This document shows, one piece after another, positions 37,064-48,645 of a stretch of 64,000 nt of DNA. The stretch is taken from assembly GCA_001632425.1 (NCBI GenBank), contig KV425626.1, positions 77,689-141,688 of the forward strand, written 5' to 3'. Under the pieces are notes generated by a model. That model was given only the letters and a program-made list of their open reading frames with translations. It was not told where the DNA came from and did no database searches. The translations under genes and the position numbers were made by a program. The stretch is from Neolentinus lepideus HHB14362 ss-1 (taxonomy: Eukaryota > Basidiomycota > Agaricomycetes > Gloeophyllales > Gloeophyllaceae). The first letter of the stretch is position 1, and the number at the start of each line of letters is the position of its first letter.

Positions 37064-37302
37064 AAGCCTGAGTGGTGTATTGATGTTATGTTGTTACGTA
37101 CGTATCTCTGCTCTGCTCTGACGAATTGTTGAACTGCATGTTTTCGATCATAACTTTTGTTATCGTTGATGGGGCCACATAGCGCAGACCATCTTGCAAG
37201 CTCGTGTATACGGTTGTGACTAATAAGCAGCCACCTTATATTGTCCACAGATTGGGCGGGTATCGCAATGCGGGATGACGTCCAGACAGCTTTGTGAGAC
37301 GT

Positions 37303-38379
37303 CTAGTTAATACTACAAGACGTGTGAGGGTATGACATATACGTACGTAAACGATGTTCTTTGGATGTGGAGTCAATCACTACTATCCCTTCAAAACATT
37401 GTAGGACGTACCAGTAAGCGGACAACTGCGTTTCTGTATATTCCCACAACTCCTCGGCCAATTTGGCATCATTGGACTGCTTGTCATGCGTCCCACGCTT
37501 GCCAACAGGTTCATAGTACTCTCCATTGACTATCTTCCCCTTATCAGAGGTGGCAGCCCACAGCGAGTTATAGGCACCCTGCTCAGGCGTCAAAAGCCTG
37601 CCTAGGCTCGTCACATAAATGAGCCATCTGTTTGCCGTCGACATGTTCGCCACCATATTGGTACCGGCGACTCCGGGGTGTAGCGACACGGTCGTGATCT
37701 GGGGGTACCGCCTGGCCAGCTCGGCAGCGTACAGGATATTGGCAAGCTTGCTTTGGCCATAACGTACCCAGTGTATGTAGTCCTCCTGAGTGGTCTGCAA
37801 CTCCTTGAATACAATGCCGCTTTTGGGATGGAGGCGGAAGCCTTGCGACGATAAGATCACGATTCGCACATCAGCGTCGTGGTACTCCGCTGTACGAAGT
37901 AGGGTCGGTAGGAGAAGTTTGATGATGAGGGCGTGGCCCAGATGGTTTGTGCCAAAATCTATCTCATATCCGTCTTTCGTCAAAGCTGGCTTCTCACTTA
38001 TTATACCCGCATTGCATACGAGGATGTCCAACCGCTCCGAGGTGAAGCGTTTAATGGCTTTGGAGGCGGACGCCAAAGATGCGAAGTCGCATTCGAGAAA
38101 GGTGGTCTGAACATCAGGAGCTAGCGCCGTGACCTCATTTATGACCTCGGTCGCACTTTTAGAGTTGCGTCCAGTGAAATAGATATGCGCAGGTTTGTGC
38201 TTGGCGAAACTCAAGACAGATCCCTTGCCAATGCCAGAGGTCCCTGCAATGCAAATATCGCTGTTCCGTTTGTACACTGGAAGGAATTGTTGAATAAAGC
38301 TCTTACCTCCGGTAACGAAGATAACCTTCCCCGACAAATCAGGGATGTCTTTGTCAGGATTGAACGGGACTCCCTTCAT
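37303..38379 (-). CDS. Short-chain dehydrogenase, retinol-dehydrogenase/WWOX-like
   Basis: NAD(P)-dependent oxidoreductase of the classical SDR superfamily. Exons: 38379-38307, 38243-37412, 37312-37303; about 304 residues. Without the last intron the frame stays open to the same stop, giving 337 residues. The cofactor loop TGGTSGIGKG is formed across the first intron. Then come IYFTGRN, LDILVCNAGII (NAG motif), the catalytic serine in VILSSQGF, and the YxxxK pair in YGQSKLANILYA. SLHPGVAGTNM is the usual segment after the active site. The set is complete, so an active enzyme is likely; fungal relatives act on aldehydes, ketones or secondary metabolites. No biosynthetic neighbours were recognised. 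Confidence 0.9.
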   Translation of the reverse strand: MKGVPFNPDKDIPDLSGKVIFVTGGKSFIQQFLPVYKRNSDICIAGTSGIGKGSVLSFAKHKPAHIYFTGRNSKSATEVINEVTALAPDVQTTFLECDFASLASASKAIKRFTSERLDILVCNAGIISEKPALTKDGYEIDFGTNHLGHALIIKLLLPTLLRTAEYHDADVRIVILSSQGFRLHPKSGIVFKELQTTQEDYIHWVRYGQSKLANILYAAELARRYPQITTVSLHPGVAGTNMVANMSTANRWLIYVTSLGRLLTPEQGAYNSLWAATSDKGKIVNGEYYEPVGKRGTHDKQSNDAKLAEELWEYTETQLSAYWYVLQCFEGIVVIDSTSKEHRLRTYMSYPHTSCSIN

Positions 38380-38859
38380 ATTGACAAGAGGTGAAGTGCG
38401 ATCACTTCAATGGCGCAAACGACTACCTTGACGCCGTTATATATACGCTCGGCTCAAAGTCACTTGCCGTGGGAGCCGAGCTGAGCTGAGCTGATGGCTC
38501 GTAAGGCTTACCCCTATACGCACGTCTAACTATGGTTGTATTTGATCTAATGAGACGCGTAGCACCACCGTTAAGTAGCAATCATGAGACAAAGTGAGGC
38601 GCGTCCGCCCGGCAAAGGGATAGGTGAATTAATTTTGATGAATTACATACCACGAGCAGAGGACGCGTACTGGTCCTAAACTCAGCTGTGAAGCTGAACC
38701 TTGTTGGATGCCTTTGAACTTTGCATATTCATGCCAATGCATTCGCGGTGTTGAGGCTTATCATGTTTCCAATATTGTACTCCAGCCACAATAAATTTGA
38801 TCCGAACTGCCCTTGCAAGGCCCGGCAAGGCTAACTACTTGCAGGTAGTGGGCCATTGC
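38380..38859. other. Promoter side of the dehydrogenase gene, no further gene
   Basis: Contains a GCTGA-type triplet run (GAGCTGAGCTGAGCTGA, about 38475-38493) close to the dehydrogenase start. A TATA-like GTTATATATACGC at about 38435-38447 lies roughly 60 bases upstream of the start and suits a minus-strand promoter. No coding region seen. Confidence 0.4.
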
Positions 38860-40340
38860 ATGCATGGCAGGATTTTCGAGTCCTGAGCATACAATTAATA
38901 TTATATTTATATAATTTAATATATATGAATAATGTGGTTATGCTTGCACCAATAATCCAGAATGGCAAATGAACAATTTCATGCAAATATGCAAAGACAA
39001 TCAGATTAAGGCCTTTATGCAATCAAATTTCTCATGTTCATAACCACCACCTATGGTTTCCAAGTCCATCACATGGCAAGTTCAAAGGCCAGTGCAAGTC
39101 AACAAAATTTGCCATATTTGGAAATTGATTAACTAATCATGGGAAACTAGCCAAACAGAGCAAAAAATTACAATTCAAATGGGTACCCACTCAAAAGTGC
39201 CACCTTTGGAAGCTGATTAGCTAATTTGGGTGATGCCAAATTGGTCCAACCCCTTCCACCGATCTCCCTGATTTTATTTGCATTTTTAGATAACTTTTCT
39301 GGGTTTTATCCAAGCATCAAGATGCCATCCCTATATATATCTGTCAGCTATTTTTAGCACTGTGACAAACCCAGGTGGCTTCAGGAATATATTCAGATTT
39401 ATTGCAATTTGTCAAGATTTTTCTGGGCCAGGCAGCATAGAGCTAGACTATTATTATCCTCACAGATCTGGGTGCAGGGCAGGCCAATTCAAACCCAACC
39501 TGACTTCCAGAAGGATTGGCTACCCTATATAGACATAATACTACTATTATGCTCGAGCACCATATAGTTGCAGTGATTCATTAGTAGCTCTAAAGGACAT
39601 TGTTTAGTGGGTCAGTACTACTACACTGGCTGGAATTAGTAACTGACCATACCTAACAAAATACTCTGACCATACAATGTATACTGCAAGCATATGGCAC
39701 AGCATTCTGATGAAAAAACAAAGCAAACAATTATGATCTAAATGGGTACCCATTCAAAAATTGTGATATCAGGAAGCTGATTACATAATAGTGGAAACCT
39801 ACTCCTGGAAACAGACAGAGCCAACAATTCTGATTCAAATGGGTATCCACTCAAAAATTGCCACTGGGGAAGCTGATTACATAATCACAAGAAACCACCC
39901 CTGGAAACAAACAGAGCCAGCAAATCCAATTCAAATGGGTACTCATTCAAAAATTGCCACATCAGCAAGCTGATTACACAATCACAAGACACCACCCCTG
40001 CAATCAAACAGAGCCCAGTATTCCAATTCACATGGGTACCTACTCAAAATTTGCTATTTTAGGAGCTCCATTACCTAATTTGGTACTACTACCTGGATAT
40101 ACCCCCTCTCAGCAATTCTCCTGAATTTTTAGGCATTTTTAGGCATTTTCCCCATTTTATTAGATCCTGCAGTGGCCATTTTTCCACAGCCCAGATACAT
40201 CTCATAGTCATTTATAGCCCTACCAGTGCCCAAGAATATATTCTCATTTTTCGCAATTTTCTACACTATTTTTGTGGTTATTGGTGTACTATAGTGGCTG
40301 AAATTCATGAATGATTGTATAATGCAGTCAGAATATTATG
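38860..40340. repeat. AT-rich, CpG-depleted repetitive block
   Basis: From 38880 to 40340 I count only three CpG dinucleotides (39260, 39554, 40252), against dozens per kb in flanking DNA. TG and CA are abundant. Similar segments recur inside it at about 0.55-0.86 kb spacing; for example AGGAATATATTC near 39390 resembles AAGAATATATTC near 40234, and both lie between similar flanks. There is no coding frame. It looks like an old, mutated repeat or transposon block. CpG loss of this kind is expected where 5-methylcytosine was deaminated. Confidence 0.75.
39700..40080. repeat. Tandem array, about 97-bp period, four copies
   Basis: The core AATGGGTA(C/T)(C/T)CA(C/T)TC, with variants, occurs at 39741, 39838, 39934 and 40031, spacing 97, 96 and 97. 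Each is followed by a degenerate TCAAAAATTG ... AAGCTGATTA(C) block. A diverged single copy starts at 39178. Copies differ mostly by transitions. It is part of the CpG-poor block. Confidence 0.8.
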
Positions 40341-40703
40341 TAACCCAGCCAAGCAGCCGGCGGATGAAGGCAGACAACACAAATATCTTAATGACGCACT
40401 TGGTGTTTGAAGGCAAAACTCTATGTATGTCATAGCCTGTCGCAGCGGCACAGCATTTCGATCGACCAATCAGAAAGCCGGAACTCCAGTCGACGCGGAA
40501 AAGTTCGCGCCACATTGGTTCCCACAGTAAGAAACACGTTATTGATCCACCCAGCAGAAACAAATCCACAAGGACCCACATAGGGGTCCTAAATTAACAA
40601 AAATATTTACATACATTCTGTTATAGGTGTATATAATATATTTTGAGTCTCAGGATGAACGGAGAGCATTCAACGGAGCCTCACGCGGAATACGTTAAAA
40701 TGA

Positions 40704-40900
40704 GACTACAAACCATTTTTGTAGTCAACGCTACGGACGGAGTTCCAAAATTTGTTACACATTTTGAAGCGTAGCTACAAAATAAATTCGCACGTCTTCT
40801 CGGCACAAAGTTTCCCACGACTATCAAATTTCGGCTCAGTTTCCAGGCTAAAGAAACGCCTCCTTCGTAAACTCAGGACTCGTAATTCTCTGAGAATCTC
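40704..40900 (+). repeat. Dispersed repeat, copy 1, with GACTACAAA hairpin end
   Basis: Begins with a 9-bp perfect inverted repeat, GACTACAAA (40704-40712) and TTTGTAGTC (40718-40726), 5-nt loop. It continues to a 25-bp segment (40861-40885, TCCTTCGTAAACTC...) that occurs exactly, in reverse orientation, at 63707-63731. Other shared blocks include TTTGAAGCG and CCCACGACT. It is probably a small transposon or MITE family. Confidence 0.65.
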
Positions 40901-41420
40901 TGAGAATGCCCGGATCATTGTCATGGTCTTGCCATGGACTTCTAAGGTCCAAATATCACGGAATTGCCTTGTCAGGTCATGGCAAGACGGTCCAAGGTTC
41001 CCAAGAATTTGCCTTGCAAGGCGAATCGGATTTCACCGACTAATAATTATTTATTAGGGCGTAAAACCCATTTAGAACACTGTTTCAGGGACCCTGGAGA
41101 CTACGTGGGTACCTAGTACAACGAGTTCGGGTCGTTCTGCTTAACTTTTGTGTAAACGTGACCATATGTCATTTCACGACATTTTAGTCTTTGTATAAGG
41201 CATTTGTTACTGAGAGACACATGATTTAGACATCGAGCAATTCTGATGCAAAAATGGACCCCTGACACTAATCGGGTGCCGATGTTTAGTCAGTATCCCC
41301 CTCTTGGTGAAGGCAGCCATCTGTGTCAAGGTCGACACTAACACAGAGCGTTCGAGACCATTATTAATGCTCGAGAACGGACCATTGACATTAATAAGAT
41401 AACAGAGTGACTACAGGTAG
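40901..41420. other. 3' flank of the arylsulfotransferase-like gene, no gene seen
   Basis: Contains a small internal repeat, TTGCCTTG(T/C)(C/A) near 40965 and 41010, and otherwise no recognised coding frame. CpG frequency returns to normal here. Confidence 0.45.
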
Positions 41421-44016
41421 CTACAACGAGGCCGTGAACAACAGAGCGAAAAGCAGCAGACCAGAAGTAAAATGTCCTACAGCTCTGGTCGAAGAAGATG
41501 TAACTTGTGTGATTTGGTAATTTCCACAAGAAGGAGCTGATGCACTGATGATCTCAGGGCTAGAAGGGGGGCGCACTCGTCCTTCGAATGCGGACGTCCC
41601 ATTTGCCGAGGAGACAACAGCACTTGCCCCAAGAATGCGGGCATTACCTGGTTTGCGTACTGTTAGATTGAGCGTTCGTAGCTGTGGAAGGCATACTCAC
41701 CTCCATAGGCGCGAACTTGAATGTAAGGCGCATTAGAAGGAATTACGAGAGTCGTCTCAAACGTAGATCTAGAAGCGTTGACAGCTGTGGAGAGGGTGCG
41801 AGGGGCGCTACTATCCCCGACTACAACCTCCCACATCTGCACTTCGGTCGCACCGTTCCTAACAGTGGGATGTCAGAGATGTCGCAGAAATTACGGTGGG
41901 GCTGAGGTTAATTACCAACTGGCATAAATGGTTCTTAAAAGAACAACGGTTAGCTTGAGTATGAAAGGGTAAGGTCACTATAACACGTACGTGCCGTTGA
42001 TCGCAACATCGGGCACTGCCTTTGGAAAGCCCTGCCATGTTGTTGATTTGTACGCACGATAATTCTAGGACCACGAGATATCAATGTGGTCGGTTTAACG
42101 TACCGAGAGCAGACCAGACACTTACTGCAACAGGACCATTACTGAAGTTCTGCCCGCCCAGTGCCGCTGAATAAATCATCGTGCCATTAGAGCTTGGATA
42201 TCATTAGACGTCTCCTGCTCCGGTCGAAATCAAGGTTGCTCACTAGTATTCAGATATCCTGGCTCTTAAGATCAGTCGTATGTACCGTTTAGTCTATAAG
42301 ACAAAACAAACCATGGACTCGAACCCCATCCCAGTAACCAATAACCACTGGTGAGCAGCTGAAAAATCAAGGCACCTTGTCAATTGTCCGTGCCGCATCA
42401 GCCAAGCCACCTACATGCGTATTTCCTTGAGATTGGATGGGGAGTGATTGCAAAGGATAAAACGCCGTCCGTAGCGTTACAGTCATGCTGTTCGTGTCAA
42501 GGTCCAAAATCATGCCTCGCCCAGCTACAAAATAATTAGCTGCGAGCAATGTGATATCAAGGGGCACCGAAACTTACTGCTTTCGTCATTCTCGTCGCCA
42601 TTGCCTGGCGAGCAGAAGCGTTCAGTTCCTTCAACACGTGCAGTACACGATGATGATGAAACAGACTGGCATTATCGAACAGCGATATCGCTGTGTAGTT
42701 GTCGCGCCACCTAGCGTGGTGCTGCCACTCATAATTGCAGTCGGAACACATGTCCCAGTCGCTGTTCTTCCCTCCCATGGCCCAGATGATTTCGCCTGTA
42801 CTGCCGTCTACTTTGTATACTTGATGATAATGTCTGGATTCATATATAGCATCAGATGTTGTCCGTGCGAAGGACGAGAAGTTCGCTGACCTAGAAGAGA
42901 CCAGGTAATTGCCATCGGCATCTTTGTCTACTGAGTTCATGTGGAAACTGTGATGCCCGGAGTTAGCGAGATGTTATGTTTCAGGTAAAAAGTATCTTAC
43001 TAGTCCCAGGGATTGCTTTCACTATCGTCCGTCCAGAAATTTTCATATGAGTCTGAATAAGGGATGTGATCGCTCGCGCTGTGGCATGCCAAAACTAAGT
43101 ATCGTGGTGCGCTAATGCGTTTGCACGCACTTCCAACTGAACAAAACATTTCCGGTAGCAATATCAATCCTGAATGAGAGCCATGAGCCATCCAATGACC
43201 GAACACTGATTTTAGGACCTACTCTTGGAATGCGCATTCCAGTAACCAATCATCTCCGGTCCCTCCGACTTCGCTGAGGTTGGTATTTAGGACATAATAT
43301 GCACTGAGCAACGCCGTTTGGTTGTTTACTCTGGGAATAAAGAACTCGTGGAGGTCCGCGCCGTTGGGGAAAGTACTGGTGAAGTTATAGATTATGTCGT
43401 ACGTCGAATTCATAATTATGGCCTTAGTAATTTACACGGGCATTAGCAGAAAACAACTGCGAGGAGACCTTACTTACCCGACCGGCTCCATATCCGTTGA
43501 TAAGATCGCCAACCCACATTGTCAGCACCTCAGTCCCATTTAACTGAAAACGAGAACGGAATTTATTCATATGCCTGACACACTATTCCCGGATTGCAAG
43601 ATACGTACGGTCTGAGTCCTCAAATCGAAGCACTCGTTTATACCCATGGCTGCTCCAGCCCAGATCAAGTCGCCATCGGACCGGTATATGGCTGGACCTG
43701 GCATAGGTACGCTTGTTCCTTGGGGACACCTAGGACTTAGTTAGAAAACTACTTAAGACAACTGCGAACCCGGACCCTACGTGAAATAGTACCCGCATTC
43801 ATAGTCACTTGCCGGTTCGGAGGTTATTGAAAGTGCTACCGGTTTGAGATTTGGTTGAGAGTTGTACTGCAATAAACCTTGAGAATTGTCACACGATCAG
43901 TAGAACGGAGACTCAACTGTATATGTTTCTTGACCACAGACAGAGGGAAGAATAAACTCAAGCAAAATGCCAGCCAGAGCGAATGCCCTTCGTGCTAGGA
44001 CATTGCGAACGACCAT
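41421..44016 (-). CDS. Arylsulfotransferase-like secreted protein, probably GPI-anchored
   Basis: Member of the fungal arylsulfotransferase (ASST) family, predicted beta-propeller. Seventeen exons in my model: 44016-43918, 43866-43781, 43729-43609, 43543-43478, 43422-43223, 43169-43131, 43078-43001, 42947-42891, 42833-42667, 42604-42578, 42524-42415, 42358-42303, 42258-42244, 42192-42126, 42064-41991, 41858-41701, 41647-41421; about 548 residues. The signal peptide is ALAGILLEFILPSVCG. Family markers: FHMNSVDKDADGNYLVSSR, VDGSTGEIIWAMGGKNSDW, QHHARW, SLFDNA, TSGYWLLGWGSSPW and TTWQGFPKAV. The last 20 residues are hydrophobic after a Ser/Thr-rich stretch, as in a GPI signal. Exons 12-14 are the least certain; a 15-nt exon is needed there. 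Sulfotransferase activity is unproven for fungal members. Confidence 0.85.
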
Positions 44017-44627
44017 TCCGGCCCAGTGATGTCGTCCCGCAGGTAAGGGGAAAGCGAGGAAAGGGTTCTGCGGAGGGAAGAATAGACGCAGTCATGCTAT
44101 ACTTAACTTGCAAGCTCTATGACGCAGCACCGTAAGGTATCATCCTGCTGCGGAGCTTGAGCACTGCTGGTGATAGCGTACGACTTGTATCTTCCCAATG
44201 AAGCCGGTGATAATATATCTCGGCCGGCAGGGCAGACAATATCGCCACGCTTGAGTGTCACCGGCGGCCATGGTATATGAAGTATTATTATAAACTGCGC
44301 ACTCTGGTTATCAAGGTATGGTGATGATAACCCAACAAACTAAGACGCGGCATTGCTAACGTCGGTCCGTCACTTTATACGTGACACTGAAACCTACAAT
44401 GAACGTCAGACTTGCTTTTCAAATGGCCAGGATTTTGCAGTCAAGTACCTGGCAATCGTAAATTCAGTTCATTATTGTGGACAAGTAAGTAACTGGGACC
44501 GTGAGATACTAAGTGCCGAGACGCGAGCACGTGACAAACGCGATGGCGCGGTGTTGCCGACGCATCGTGGAGCTCTTTAACGACAACTTGCGAACATCGC
44601 AGTACTCCAAGAATCTCTGGCCTCTGA
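44017..44627. other. Divergent promoter region, no gene seen
   Basis: Lies between the divergent ASST-like and first RING genes. Open frames (44353-44580 plus, 44441-44656 minus) have no domain. An AT-rich TAATATATC at 44210-44218 is a possible core promoter element for the minus-strand gene. Confidence 0.4.
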
Positions 44628-46102
44628 ATGACTAGAGCAGAATGCAACATCTGCATCGATTCTCTCCCCGTGGAACGGTTTCGTGTTCCACCTTGTGGTA
44701 AGGCAGTATATTCTCTAATACTCGCTCAGCCAAATTGAGATTCGCCTATGTTTTTGGTAGGACATGCATTTTGTGAGAGATGCTTGCTGAAGTACCTAGA
44801 TACGCCTCCGGTGACTCGTGGCAAACCCTGCCCGCAATGTCGCAAAGCAATACGCCGAACGGATCTTCGGCCTTTATTCTTGACATTCTCTTCTTCTGGC
44901 CTCCAACACGATACTAAACATGGTGATGATGAGATTATGGTGCGAGCAAGGGATGTTTCCGAAAAGCTGGGTCGTATGGACGAGAGATCGAGTTCGAAGA
45001 CCTTCGAGCGGGCAGGGCGAGAACTCGAGAAGGTCGCAAAGGTTGTAGCACCAGAAGGAAGGACTGAAGGAATAGCACAAGTGAGTGTATTTACCATTGA
45101 ATGTCAGCAAACCTGGTGACCGTCATACAGTTTCTGATTTGGGACGCGGTGAACGAGTTCCAGCGTCGAATAGCTCCTACGTTGGCCGAGACAGACACTT
45201 TGCGCGAGGAAGTACGAACACTAAAGGTATCCACTGAGTTCTTGCACCGGGAGAGAGATCGCATACAGGCTAGGGTTGTGGTACGAGAAGGGGAACTAGC
45301 AAGGACGTTAGCAACTCTGGAAGAAGCTTTGGAAGCTAACCTCAATCTTAAGAGCGAGAGGGCTGAGCTGGAGGCGGAATGTATTGCGCTGAAGGCGAGG
45401 GAGACGGCTACTGCAGAACAATATGAGAAACTGGTGCTCGAAAAGAACAAATGGCAGGCCACGATGCCCCCTCTCAAAGCAAAGGTTAGTCTCACCCATT
45501 CCCACAGTTTGGTTTACCGCTAACAGGAGACAGGCAAAGAAATATAAACAGAGGATTTCCGACCTCGAAAAAGACGTCGCGCGCCTCGAGAAGGAGGTCG
45601 AGGACAAAACTCGGTGCCTCGAAGAAACAGCGCAACAGATGCCCCCTGAGTACACGTCCTACCCGTCTCAGAACCATCGGGATTTGGAGCACGACAGTGA
45701 CTTCGACTATCGTCATCCCTTCTTCGACGAAGACGAGGACGAGGACGACGCCGAGAGTTTATATGTGAGTTGTTAATAATTGCCTCGTAAGCTCGCTGAC
45801 TCTCTGGCTTTCTTGAGATCGGAAATCCGACAAGCATTGCCGCTACACCGAGCTCTAAATCCAGTGTCACCTCAAGTTATGTACATGCCAACGGACGACC
45901 AAAAACTCCTCTATATTCTGTTACTCGGCCACAACCACAGCCGCCGAGGTGGGTGTCTGAGTGGCAGCTCAATCAGCCGGGACCGAAACGCAGGAAGGCG
46001 AACCCTACACCACCGCCTGACTTTCCTGTCGCCCTTGATCTCAAAGGTCGGACAACCAGGCCGGTACAGCTAGGAGCGAAGAGAAAGCTGTCGTGCGCTT
46101 GA
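44628..46102 (+). CDS. RING finger/coiled-coil protein 1 (putative E3 ubiquitin ligase)
   Basis: Exons: 44628-44697, 44761-45080, 45131-45484, 45534-45764, 45818-46102; about 419 residues. A C3HC4 RING opens the protein: CNICIDSLP, CGHAFCERC, CPQCRKA. The first intron falls inside the PCG|H stretch. A long coiled coil follows (WDAVNEFQRRIAPTLAETD to about LEKEVEDKTRCLEETAQQM), then an acidic DEDEDEDD run. A Pro-rich basic tail includes GPKRRKANPTPPPDF. RING proteins of this layout usually act as E3 ligases, with the coiled coil for dimerisation or substrate binding. No substrate can be named. Reading through the last donor would end the protein three residues after SLY; the spliced tail is preferred because it stays open for 95 codons. 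Related to the genes at 52631 and 55730. Confidence 0.85.
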
Positions 46103-47274
46103 TACTGGAAATGCAATCATTTCTCGTGAGATGTAAGTACTGTATGCGTATATTCCGATACCACGGACAGGAAGATATCCAATGTAACAATGTAATTTCG
46201 CTCCTTACAACATGCGCTACGGTACGCTGAGCTATGAAGTGACACAGTCAATGATTCGAACAAACCATCAGCTACGAGTAACAGGCCGTATTAGGCAGTG
46301 CGCCGAAACACCACAGACGTACAATCAGTCTATTAAATGAATATGACGAGTGAGGCATACGAGTTGCGTTGATCTGTTCTGATGGCATAGACTCTGAGCA
46401 GGCGAGATCCTCGCTATCCTTGGCGCACTGTAGTGGTCGCAGCCAACCGAGGGTCGGATATCTACATTACCAGTAGGGTTGGCACAGGAGAAACCGTACG
46501 GCGACGACACATATTAGAGGAGAACAGATCATTAAAGAGAGCTGAGATCGAATGGTACGGATATCGAGTGAAACGGGGCATACACTCTTAAGATGGACAA
46601 TTTCCTCGGCCTCTGTTGCGAAGGGAGGGGATGTGCGACCGCAAGGAAAGTATAAGCGAGCCGAATGAGGCCGGGTAACCACATCCTTTTGTCTCTTGAA
46701 TTCTCTAAGGCCACCAACCCTGAGCGTTGAAATCCAGTGCTTTTGGCCCAAGAAAGAGTAAACGCCTCTTTGCGAAAATCAGCTGATAAGCTGTAACCCA
46801 CTACTTAGGTGTTGTGATAAACATGATCGCCGTCCTTCGCCTACTCTCAAAGCTATGTCAGAAGACATGTGAAACCGGTCTCCATTTGATTGCATCGAGA
46901 ATTCAGACTTTCAGGTGGTGCGACCTGTCAAGTGAGTGCGGATGGCCCGGGATGGGAGCAAAAGCTTAGGATAACAGCACCGGCATGTCGTCCATTTGTA
47001 CATTGAACTGAGAGAACTCAGGAGGCGAGAGTAATTGCTGTAAGTATCTATGACTTACGAGGCTAGCAGCGTAAGCAATAAATGCAACGCCGTAACTCAC
47101 TGATTACGACGGCTGTATGGAGCAAGCAGTCAGAATTCATGTACCATGCAAAGCCCATTGACAACTGAAACACCCTCGGTGGATAAGCTGCGCAATTGTC
47201 CACACAGAAATATTCATATGATCCGAAAAGCGAAAACAACTACATGACAAACCCCGATTCAGTACGGGAATAAA
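46103..47274. other. Convergent spacer, no gene recognised
   Basis: Frames at 46325-46801 minus have no domain and no sensible splice links. This is long for a convergent spacer between a plus and a minus gene, so a non-coding RNA or lost gene is possible, but nothing supports one. Confidence 0.4.
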
Positions 47275-48645
47275 TTATAGCTTAGCTTTCGTGTTAAGCC
47301 TTGCCACGTTCTCCTGCATAATCTTCGCAGCATCGTTGACCATGTTCTCAATAATGTCCTTCGCGGGAAGGACCTCGTGGATCTGTGCAGCACACTTGCC
47401 AATTAGCCAAGCACGCGCCTGTAACGACTTCTCTGGGTTCTTCTCCATCTCGGCCTCGTGCGGAATGACACCCTTCGAAGTGAGCTCCTTGATCTCAGCT
47501 TGCCGGTTGTTATTCCTATTTAGACGCGTCAGCGTGAGTTCTCAAAACGAAAGACAGACCCTGACCAGTCATCAACGTAAGGCGTCCTATAAACACGCAG
47601 CGGCCGACCGGTATAAATCAGCGTCGTCACAGCATCATCATACCCAGCAGCCAGCACAGCCTCCTTGTGCGCTTTCGGAGCGCCGGCCTCGACGGACGCG
47701 ACGAACCGCGTGCCCACCCACACACCCTGTGCACCCCATGCGAGGTTCGCAGCAAGACCCCGGCCATCGTACACAGCACCAGCGCCAATAACGTAGACTG
47801 GCTGCCCCGTTAAGGGCGATTTGTGGCCCTTGACGATGTCGACGCAGGCGGGAATCAGGATGGTTGCGGGAATGTCGCCGGTGTGGCCACCGCCTTCACC
47901 TGCTTGGGCACAGATCAGGTCTACCCCGGCTTCTAGCGCTTTCGTAACATGCTTAGGGTGTCCGACCATCTGCAAAAGGGTGCTACTAAGCGTTTTGCAA
48001 GATTTGAGATGGCGCCATGAGACGTACGTTCATGACAGGGATACCAGCTTTGTGCAGCTTCTCGACCGCCCACTTGGGAGGCACTCCAACGGCGCACACG
48101 AACAGCTTCGCTTTTTCATCGATAATAACATCAATGAGTTCAGGAAGCTTCCCTTTAGTGTAGTCGTACTGGTCAAATGTCGAGTCAGTCTATCAGTAAA
48201 CCCGTTTGATACTCAGATTGCCGTACATTTGTCTTCCGTGCACTACCACCGACTTGTGGGAGAAGTAAGTCGATACCAAACGGAGCATTCTGATCGTTCA
48301 GGCTCTTCTTGATTTCGTGGATCTAATGCCACATGCGGATTTTAGTCGAACCCATCCCTCTGACTGCTTAGGAACCACTCTCACCTGTGATCGAAGTACT
48401 TTCGGCGTGTATCCAATACCACCCAAGACACCCAAACCGCCGGCATTCGTGACGGCAGCTGCTAGCTCCGGGCCCGCAGCCACATTCATCCCTATATGCC
48501 GAGATCACAGTGTCAGCTCATTGATACAATAGGTTCAAGTCGGGCTGTTGCCTTCCGGAGCGTGAACTCGCGAGTACTCACCAGCTAGGAATACGGGATG
48601 CTTAATTTTGAATAGTTCCGTAATCGGGGTCGAAATGACGGACAT
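47275..48645 (-). CDS. Nitronate monooxygenase (2-nitropropane dioxygenase family)
   Basis: FMN-dependent TIM-barrel enzyme that oxidises alkyl nitronates such as propionate-3-nitronate. Exons: 48645-48582, 48491-48385, 48322-48227, 48168-48028, 47969-47566, 47515-47275; about 350 residues, the family's usual size. Seen: the N-terminus ITELFKIKHPVFLAGM, then NAGGLGVLGG (flavin loop), PFGIDLLLP, DLICAQAGEGGGHTGD (catalytic-His region), VYVIGAGAVYDGRGLAA and GAQGVWVGTRFVAS (FMN phosphate site). The C-terminal extension NPEKSLQARAWLIGKCAAQI is typical of fungal copies. Role is probably detoxification of nitronates. No neighbour suggests a pathway. Confidence 0.93.

Noticed and set aside
39700..40080. 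CRISPR array
   Set aside because: The repeats are 97-bp contiguous, diverged tandem units without unique spacers, in a eukaryotic genome.
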